NCBI GenBank assembly: GCA_037576215.1
Contig: JBANDB010000003.1
Coordinates: forward strand, 4,898,001-4,962,000
Source: Armillaria gallica
Lineage: Eukaryota; Basidiomycota; Agaricomycetes; Agaricales; Physalacriaceae
Length of the DNA: 64,000 nt
Direction of reading: 5' to 3'
In this document: positions 55,240-64,000 of the stretch, one piece after another
Layout of the letters: every line of letters starts with the position of its first letter
Numbering within the stretch: position 1 is the first letter of the stretch
Program-made: the position numbers and the translations under genes
Notes under the pieces: generated by a model
The model's database searches: none
What the model saw: only the letters and a program-made list of their open reading frames with translations
What the model was told of the DNA's origin: nothing

Positions 55240-55633
55240 CTTTGATCTTCTATATTTTGGGCGTACCTACGTCCCTACTCCCGTACATCAAGCAGAATCA
55301 AGTCAATAGAGTGTGTTGCAGAATGTCATCGGGAAGGTTATTTCTAAGTGACCTCCATATTAAGGCTACTCTGGTGTATCACTTTCACAGACAGGACAGA
55401 AAGTGAACTCCGGTATGAGAATCCCTACTTACGCTTTGCCGTACATTAACTACGGCTAATCCGCCTACACGTGATCGCGCTCTGTTCATTTCAATGATCG
55501 GTCTCACTTGAGATGATCGACGCACACATAAGGAGTAAAGGGACAAGAATATTGAAATTTCCCGTCTTCTATTCAATTTGCGAGATTGCATACTAAGATC
55601 TAGGAAACCGGACGCTTGAGCCGAATTACCTAT
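55240..55633. other. Intergenic, convergent 3' ends
   Basis: 3' flanks of the ABC transporter (+) and dolichol kinase (-). No gene was recognised. Confidence 0.45.
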
Positions 55634-58538
55634 CTAAGCCTCCGCCAATACCAATACACTCCACAAATACAACGGTAGAGTTAAATTGTCGTTCTGGTCG
55701 GAAAATGCCTCTAGTACAGCTGAAATGGCCACCATGGCCAGGTATCGTTTGGTCTATGAAGGTATCAGTAACCTACGATGGTGTATGGAGCGTGAAACTT
55801 ACAGAAAAAGGATCGACAAATCCGCAAAGTCGTAATGCCCAGGCACAAGCGACGATAGACAAGGCAAACGCCAGACTACCTTCAATAGTTTTGGAGGTCG
55901 TGGGCGTCCATCGATGTAAACCAATTCGTTTGCCTACGATCGAAGCCTGCAACGGTAGCAATTCAACAATAAACCATTTTGAAATGCGAAACGAAATACC
56001 AATGCATCACCGATGCCGAGGACTAGAATTCCAGTAAACTGTAGCAGTCGCGACGGCCTGAAAATAGACCAATCAGCACATGATCACAACGGGAGGCGCC
56101 AGACTTACGTCTCAAGCCACAAACTTCCAGCACATCCTGTCAGCAGGTAGAAATGGCTCAAAATTGCGGTACCGCTGTCCTTGTGGTCCAGAAATTCATT
56201 CATGAAGAGGTGCACAACTGCACCGAAAGGATAGATGGCGAAGTAACGAACGTATTCAGCGAAAGTAAAGAGTGCAAAGGCGGCGCTAAAGCAAAGATGG
56301 GTGAAGGCCGGCTGTAGGAAAATGGCTGTTAGGGACGTGACGCTTAATGGCAACACAGGCAGAAGCATACATCCAAAGCAATACCGGGGGTGAACATCAC
56401 AACAGCCAACGCATGAAAGAATTTTCGTCGCGCATTCAACTTCAAAGTCGGTACGTGCTTATCGGCAGCATCCAAGAGGTCAGTAGCTATAAATTTATTA
56501 GTACTGAGAGAGGGTCGTAAAGTGAAGAGCTGACCTAGAGACCCTCCAGATGCCAGTATCGGAGGAGAAGGAAGTGAGTTTCCATTTGAATTTGTAGATG
56601 CCGGCTCTGTTGAAGGCTGCGAGGTGGTCAGAACGGCGCCGGGAACGATCAAGTTCTCCCCGTTCGTATTCCATACACGGAACTTCTTCGATCTGGCAAG
56701 CTGCCTTGTCCACCCAGCAACACTCAGCGATCCTAAAAGGGCCCAATATATCAAGAGCCCTGGTCGGCTCCACTTGTTCCGGCCCTCTAGTAGCCAAAAG
56801 ATGACCCAAAGCCATGGATCACGGTTACCCAAGCACCAACGGGTCCACAAGCCGATCAAGCCTACGACTATCAAGAACAGCCCGGCATAGAATCCCAATG
56901 CAAGAAGTCGACGCTGCCGCAGTTTGTCCTTTGGTTTTCGCAGGCGGCGTACCGGTCGTTGGGCTATATGGCGAGATAGAACGAGAATGGGAGACAACAG
57001 AAAGCCACTGAAAAGCGATCCCGCAACAAGCGCCATTTGAAAGATGAGAAGAGGCGTCGGAAGACGGTATGTCTTTATGAAGGGCGTGGTCTGTGGCCAT
57101 ATCTGAAAAGCGTTGTTGAGTCGTCAGCTAAAATCCAACCTGTGGAGGCAGACTCACTCTAGAGATATTGATGTTTACAAACTCCATCAATAAGGTGGTT
57201 CCACCGAAACACACGAGGCCCAGCTCGCCCAGCGTAAAGACACGATGTGCCAAACGGAGACAGATGTATAGAGTGAACTGATAAAACAACGCCCCTAAGA
57301 TAACTTCAAATAGCGTTATATCTGCAACAAACGAAGTGAGATTCTAGAGATCGAGATCAACCGATTGACTCACGGTGCCAAATACCACATCCGATCTTTT
57401 GCAATACGATCTTGGTCGTGAAGCTACTTAGACTGACGACTACAGTAAATAACACATAGTACCAAGACCTCAAGCCCTCGCTGCGCGGAACAGACCCTCG
57501 TTCGCCCTCAGGGACATCGCGTCGCTTGAGATATCGAGTCTCCAACCAACTCGAGGTACATGCATGAAACAAGAGAATGGATGAACACAGCGTGGATAGA
57601 TCAATGAGATTGTAACGGGAAAGGACCAGCGCCTCCAGGACACTATACGGCTCTTGGGAATTGCTGAGTTTGGCAGGCGGTTCGATTCGCCAAGTGGGTG
57701 GAAGCAGTATGGGTGATGATGATGACAGTTGCGTCAAGGAAGAATACAAAAGCGCGCTTCCAATGAGGGGCCCAAACAATAGACCAGTCAAAATGCCATC
57801 ATCTGATGCCTCTCTGTACATCCCATTCAGAAGATGATCCAGCTCATGAGATGAAACGCACCGGTAGTTTTTGGGGACAGACATCCACAGAAACGCGAAA
57901 TCAGATTTCTTCGGAGAATCCCAAGAAAAGTTTCGTCGCGGGCTACGACCATCTGCAGGGCGTAGAACAGATGGGGACAGAGATATTGAGATGGGACTGG
58001 TTACTTGATGCTTCAACGCAGCCGTGCCCAGTGATATTGAACTATGAGTCCACATGATGTACAGGAGGGAGATAGCAATGAGCATTTGTAGTTCTAAAAA
58101 CGGATGTGAGTAAGCGGACAGGCTAGGAAGCAAACGGAAACTATGACCTGTGAGAATCCATGAATTATATAGAGATAGAGATAATTGAGAAGATGCTGCA
58201 GGCTGATAGTCCGAGAACTTTGATATTGCATAAATAAGAGATCCGATAATTAGAAAGCTTTCTCCCGCTTTTTTAGTTTCAATACAAAATGTCCATGACC
58301 AAGGAAAGATGGGAAGCCGGGCGTGTAGTTCTAGGTGGGAGGGGAATACGGTGAACGGTGCCTGTACAGCTGTCATTGTGTTCACAAAGACAGCAGGAGA
58401 TGTGTTGCGTTGAGGATTGGCTTTTCCGCTGACAGGCGTTGACCGCATCACGACGGGAGATCGAGAACGCGTGAAAGGTACGGGACCTTCAGGTGCTCTG
58501 GGCGGGCCTCCCTCTGGGGAATCATTTAGCCTCGACAT
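55634..58538 (-). CDS. sec59: Dolichol kinase (Sec59-like)
   Basis: A multi-exon, multi-pass membrane protein. The C-terminal catalytic region is clear: LNARRKFFHALAVVMFTPGI (the RK..H block), then VHLFMNEFLDHKDSG and HFYLLTGCAGSLWLE. GILVLGIGDALASIVGKRIG follows (the CTP-binding GDA..AS..GK.G motif, crossing an intron near 55990), then STKTIEGS-type SKTIEGSLAF and finally FSDQNDNLTLPLYLWSVLVL. Family knowledge: it phosphorylates dolichol with CTP in the ER for N-glycan and GPI precursor synthesis. Start: the conservative ATG is at 58538 (MSRLNDSPEGGPPRAPEGPV), but the frame continues upstream. A spliced 5' exon is likely (acceptor CGGAACAG near 58674, donor TCGAG/GTGAGT near 58714, coding back to about 59075), so the true protein is probably longer. 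Confidence 0.88.
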
Positions 58539-59144
58539 AGACGTCCGTTTCAAGGGCGGGTGCGCGGTAGTCTGCCTGCTATGGGAAAACGCCCGTCCAC
58601 GGAAGTGTATAGGTCCTTCGTCTTCCGTCTCGTCGTCAGTGTCTGATTCCCTAGGCGATGCAGCACTGTTCCGTGATCAGCCAACGACGACGACGACGCA
58701 GCAGATACTCACCTCGATGAACCGGCATGATAGCTCGTACTCCAGTCCAATGAAGACGAGGCCTTGACCGCGACGCCGGGGGTATTGACTAAGATGGTAG
58801 GTCTCTTACGAACTGTCCGGCTACTTTGAGTAATCCTACGGACGGAATCGCCCCGTCCAGAAGCCTGCGTGGACGATGGCGGAGACGGCGACGACCTTGA
58901 ACGAGGCAGATTGGCAGATGTCGCTTGAACAGTTAAATGAAAGTCAGCCTTCGAAGGGCATTCACAGAGGGTCTCGGATGCAGCCAATGCTGACACTCTG
59001 GGTAAGGCAAGGGACCCACGTGGGTGCAGTTCGCTCCGGCAACAGCCGCTTTCTAAACTAGGACTCCACGCCACCGACGCGACGCGATATACATTCCTTG
59101 TCCTTTTACCTCAACCTGACTACCCTTGATTCTCGCTATCTGCA
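58539..59144 (-). other. Probable 5' exon(s) of dolichol kinase and shared divergent promoter
   Basis: On the minus strand an open frame ends SSLDWSTSYHAGSS at a GTGAGT donor near 58713. It joins in phase with an exon reading AASPRESDTDDETEDEGP and PPLKRTSMS into the dolichol kinase frame. No in-frame ATG was seen in the upstream exon; a candidate start at 59094 would need another small intron. The same stretch must hold the promoter of the uracil-DNA glycosylase gene starting at 59145. Confidence 0.5.
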
Positions 59145-60686
59145 ATGGAATCCCATGAATCTGCCAACAAATCTACCGTCTATCTCGAAGACCTTGATAT
59201 TCCTCGTGTCGATAAGGAAGGGAAGCCCGCTGTCACGTCCGTGGTGTCGGGGACAACGACAACAGCAGCTTCCACTTCTCTGAAGCGGCAGAGAACTCTA
59301 ATGGATATGTTCGCGAACTCGCAAGGAAAAAATGCCTCCGATCCCTCTGCAAAGAAGCTGAAGCTTTCGCCAGCTTCCTCGACGCGTCAAAGCGCGTCGA
59401 GCAGCTCCGGAACAGTAGCGAAAGGCTTTGGCGTTCAAAGGCTGAATTCCATACCGTTCTCCATGTCAGGATTCCAAGAATCTATGACAGATGAACAGCG
59501 GGATCTGCTCAGACTCGAATGCGAGGCCATGGGAAAAAGCTGGTAGGCGCATTTCCAATTCATGAATTTCAGCGTGGATCCTTAGATGGTGATACAGGCT
59601 TAAATTACTGAAAGATGAGATCAAGAAACCCTATTTTCTATCTTTGAAACGGTTTTTGTGGGAAGAAGGCGTGAGAGGGACTCACGATACTCCACTACCG
59701 CTTAAGGTGTACCCACCTCGTGAGTGTTTGTTATCTAGTGTATACCCAACATCTTCACATCGCGGTGGTCTTAGCCAAAGATATCTACTCGTGGTCGAAC
59801 ACGCCCTTGGGAAAGGTCAAGGTGGTCATCATTGGACAAGACCCCTATCATGGCCGTGGCCAAGCTCATGGTGCATACGATCCCTTCGGCCCAGTCACAT
59901 AACCGTTCTCTGAAAATATTTGATCCACAGGGCTGTGTTTTTCTGTACCTCTCGGAGTCACAATTCCGCCTTCTTTGCGAAACGTAGGCCTCATGAAAAG
60001 CCTCGACCTGCCATGTCGTCTGCTGACTTGACACTTCCAGATTTACGCAGAAATTAAGGCGGAATACCCGGAGTTTACTCCCCCAAAACATGGGTGAGCA
60101 CTACACGTTTTATCTGACTTCCGCAGGTCTGTGACGCAAGAATGCAGAAATCTGACAGCCTGGGCAACCAATGGGGTCCTCATGCTGAATACATGCCTCA
60201 CCGTTCGAGCCAACTCAGCAGGTTCACATTCCGAGAAAGGGTGGGAGCAATTCACAGATAAAGTGGTCGATGTTATCGATAAATATGGCGGTGCCAACTT
60301 ATCCAGCAAACTGGCCCAAGCCGATACGGGCCTCGGCCGAGGAGTCGTTTTTCTGGCTTGGGGGGCTTGGGCGGCCAAACGGGTGGCCAAGCTTGACAAG
60401 GTCTGTATACATTATCGTGCTTCTCGCGGAAGCCCGTAAAAAACTGATGGTTACCTCTCTTGAACATTGTACAGGTGAAGCACCTGATACTGACGAGCGC
60501 CGTAAGTCCAAGCCACTGCACTAACCAGTTCATTCTCATCGAAACATTCCGTTCCAGCATCCTTCTCCATTTTCTGCGCATAAAGGGTTCCTTGGAAACG
60601 GCCACTTCAAAGCAGCCAATGAATGGTTGGAGCGGAAGTACGGGTCCGATGGGACAGTGGATTGGTGCACTCTGAACGCAGAGTAA
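59145..60686 (+). CDS. ung1: Uracil-DNA glycosylase, family 1
   Basis: It starts [20 protein letters not shown] at 59145. The N-terminus has TLMDMF near SLKRQR (a PCNA-interacting-peptide-like motif) and a basic AKKLKL that could be a nuclear signal. The catalytic domain follows over several exons: [29 protein letters not shown], the water-activating loop [69 protein letters not shown] and the minor-groove loop [19 protein letters not shown]. The stop is at 60684-60686. All active-site residues are present. Family knowledge: it removes uracil from DNA to start base-excision repair in nucleus and mitochondria. Introns of 50 to 70 nt interrupt the domain. Confidence 0.93.
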
Positions 60687-61414
60687 ATTCGGTTCGTGCC
60701 CTAACACATGTTTCTCATGTTGCTATGCCGCTATGATACCCTCGCCTCCTTTCCCGTCTTGGTCGCTGCGTGATCGAACATTTTGACATATATAGTGTTT
60801 TAACGCCGGTGCGGTATTTGGTTGTTACCCGATTTTTTACCTGGCATGTATACAACAAAATATGTCACAACATTGCATTGGAACCTTGATCTACACGTAC
60901 TTTTACTCGCGATGTGGCGCATGCATCGAGCCATGTATGTTCTATAATGTGCAGGCTTGCTGACATATCGCTGGCGGATCTCCGGAAGGAGTTCGAACCT
61001 GAAACAGCAAATTGTGATCATCCAGTCAATCGCCCTGATAATCTTTTCGTCCGGTTCCACCACGTGGCCTTCTGATTGTCTCACTTTATGATGCCGACGC
61101 CACTGTGCAAAGACTAAACAACTGAGCTTCAAATCTCAGGCGGATGCAGTCATATGGCGCCCGAAAAAAATTATTATCTTCCGTCATGTCCGGCGGAAAA
61201 GGGGTCACCGGTACGATTTATCCAGGGATATGGTAGGTAAAGTGTGCGGTATAGGATACGAGGTGTTTTACATCTCTACTTAGCTGTAAGTAAGTATACG
61301 AGTCGGCCCTGTGTCAAATGCGATAGCGATACAAAATATCATTCTTTGCCTGGTATTGTAACAAGTCCGCGAGCCAATAAATATGGGGGCGACGCACAGA
61401 GACATTAAGGGTCA
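60687..61414. other. Intergenic, convergent 3' ends
   Basis: Separates the UNG stop (+) from the bZIP stop (-). Short frames only, no gene recognised. Confidence 0.45.
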
Positions 61415-62456
61415 TCACGGAATCGGGTTGATACGACCGTCAGGTCCGTACGCGTTCCGAGACATATGGGTATGACTGCTGTCCTGCAGCTTGGGTGGGG
61501 AAGGAAGACGAATCCCATGCTGCACAGGGTTTGGCAGGTGCGGATATGCCTGGTTTATGGAGAACTGCTGGGGCTCTGTCAATGAGCGTCGATGGGGTGG
61601 GTAAGAAAGCGACGTCTCGCGTGGTGAATGATAAGAGGATGAATGCAGTGGCGGGGCGGTGTTCGGAGGGCTCTGGGAGGGCATGGAGTTGTCATGAAAG
61701 GATGATTGCGGCGAATAAGAATAATGGGAGCGAGGTTCGTCTCGGACATCGCGCACTACAAAACCCGTGCTGTTCGTATAAGCTGAAGACACAGGTCGGT
61801 CGGCGGAATGCGAATAGCTGTTCTGTGAGGAGATATACACGCTGCTGGGGAGCGCATTTCGTGACGTCGGAACGGGGCTCGAATACGACGCATACTGTTT
61901 TATTGGAGGTGGATTCATGGGGGGGAGAGGGTAAGAAGATGAGGCAGACGAGCTGGGAACGTCAGACTGCTGGTCGTTAATCATGAGTGTCTGGTCCCAT
62001 GAACCGCCCTCGACTTCCGTCACGGAACGCGGAGGGACGGTAGTGGCAAGGTTACCAGGCGACAGAGAGCTTGCGCGCGTCGAACCAGGAGAACTGGAGG
62101 AATCTCGACTAGACCGCAGTGGTATAGCACCACCGGCAGCAGTCATTTCGTATGTCTTGGGCTTATCCTTGCCAGTGGGCCCCTTCCCAAGAGCTGGACG
62201 ATTTGCTAGCGGGAGGTTGAGAGCCTGGCGCAAACAATTGTTTTCCTCCTCAAGTTCAGTCACTCTCTGCTCCAAAGCCTATTCCGCAGAAATGCAAATG
62301 AGTATTATGGATAAGATGGAAAATTTGAATTCTCCCTAAAGGGAAATTACGAACTTGTAAATGAGCAGCGCGTCTTGCGCGAAAGGCCCGCTGGACATCC
62401 CTGGCACGGTTAGGGGGCAGGTTGTCGTTTCGCTTGCGACCGCGTTTTGAAGACAT
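61415..62456 (-). CDS. bZIP transcription factor
   Basis: Two exons. Exon 1 from ATG 62456 gives MSSKRGRKRNDNLPPNRARD and the basic region VQRAFRARRAAHLQ. Exon 2 begins ALEQRVTELEEENNCLRQAL, the leucine zipper with heptad spacing, in phase across a short intron (about 62276-62357). The basic region NRARDVQRAFRARR follows the N-x2-(A)-x2-(Q)-x-x-(F)-R pattern of the Yap/Pap1-like class (QxxFRxR). The remaining roughly 270 residues are rich in Ser, Pro, Tyr and Asn (likely disordered, regulatory). Expected to act as a nuclear dimer. The longer frame upstream lacks an ATG. The cysteine-rich domains of Yap1 are not seen, so no stress role is claimed. Confidence 0.85.
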
Positions 62457-63011
62457 GAAGAAAGAAACGGGAGGAAGGGAATGGGGAGCGGAATGGGAGT
62501 TCAAAAGGGCACAAAGCAGGATCGGATGAACATATAAAGGGCCCGCCTACGACGACGCATCGGGCTAGTCGAATCTACGTCACGAGGTTGTCACAACATA
62601 ACCGGAGCCCAGGAAGGCAACTGGATTAGGTCGCAGGTCCTCTCGATCGCAACGGCCTGGGCCTGTGAACCGACCTATCAATAAATGAAAATTGCCCCGC
62701 CCCCTGTCTGCATACCCGCTCTCTTAGCAACTTTGCCTGTTACAGCTTGCAATGCTGACAGCTTCCTCTCGTTGCGGTTGCCTTCAAACACTTGGTCACC
62801 GCATGCATTGCATTATTCCCCCATTCTCAGGCCAAGATAAGCAACATTAGCCTCGCCAGGGCACGGCATGACAAAGACGCTTCGGAACTCTTCCCACTTT
62901 CCGAATCTACACGTGAGGGCCACTGCTTGTACTCCAGATAAAGCAACTCCCCAGAACCACAACCCTGAACATATTCGAAACCCCGACCAGGCAACTCCAG
63001 GCCCCGACACA
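62457..63011. other. Intergenic region
   Basis: Upstream of the bZIP gene (-) and 3' of the XPB gene (-). Short frames in this GC-rich stretch carry no domains. Confidence 0.4.

Positions 63012-64000
<989 letters not shown>

Noticed and set aside
55705..56037. 110-codon plus-strand frame
   Set aside because: It is antisense to the last exons of dolichol kinase, whose conserved GDALASIVGKR region reads clearly on the minus strand.

Overview
This window looks like a nuclear contig from an Agaricomycete (mushroom-forming basidiomycete). The evidence is very short introns (about 50-60 nt, GT..AG, several per gene), genes closely packed on both strands, and lineage-typical families: a DUF6535 membrane protein, an F-box protein, a secreted tyrosinase, a cysteine-rich small secreted protein and tandem P450s. 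Species cannot be told from the sequence. Exon joins were made by eye from reading frame, splice signals and family conservation, so individual junctions may be off by a few bases.

1-13 kb: an Sds22-type leucine-rich-repeat regulator of protein phosphatase 1 (+) is followed by Arp5, the actin-related subunit of the INO80 remodeller (-). Then come a small secreted cysteine-rich protein (+), a secreted tyrosinase (-) and a short mitochondrial-type protein (-). A roughly 200-bp segment carrying the tyrosinase 3' end is duplicated next to the Arp5 start codon, so the secreted-protein gene sits between two copies.

13-30 kb: a bifunctional 6-phosphofructo-2-kinase/fructose-2,6-bisphosphatase (-), a membrane-anchored casein kinase I (-), an unrecognised basidiomycete protein (-), an F-box protein (+), a DsbA/FrnE-like thioredoxin-fold protein with a CPNC motif (+) and a DUF6535 membrane protein (-).

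30-36.8 kb: a gene-poor stretch with a probable F-box fragment, two uncharacterised low-complexity proteins and a structured, tRNA-like (SINE-like) element.

36.8-43 kb: two tandem P450 genes (-). The first appears intact. The second is a pseudogene with two in-frame stops, two frameshifting deletions and an altered heme loop. A Frag1/DRAM/Sfk1 membrane protein (+) follows.

43-55 kb: an Inn1/Fic1-like C2 cytokinesis protein (-), an IucA/IucC-type NRPS-independent siderophore (NIS) synthetase (-) and a full-length ABCC/MRP transporter (+). Three matches to the fungal iron-GATA consensus ATCWGATAA lie in the 280-bp gap between the C2 gene and the NIS gene. The NIS synthetase and transporter could form a small iron-related locus; this is inference.

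55-64 kb: housekeeping genes. These are dolichol kinase (-) and uracil-DNA glycosylase (+), arranged divergently, a bZIP transcription factor (-) and the C-terminal part of the TFIIH helicase XPB/Ssl2 (-), cut by the window edge.
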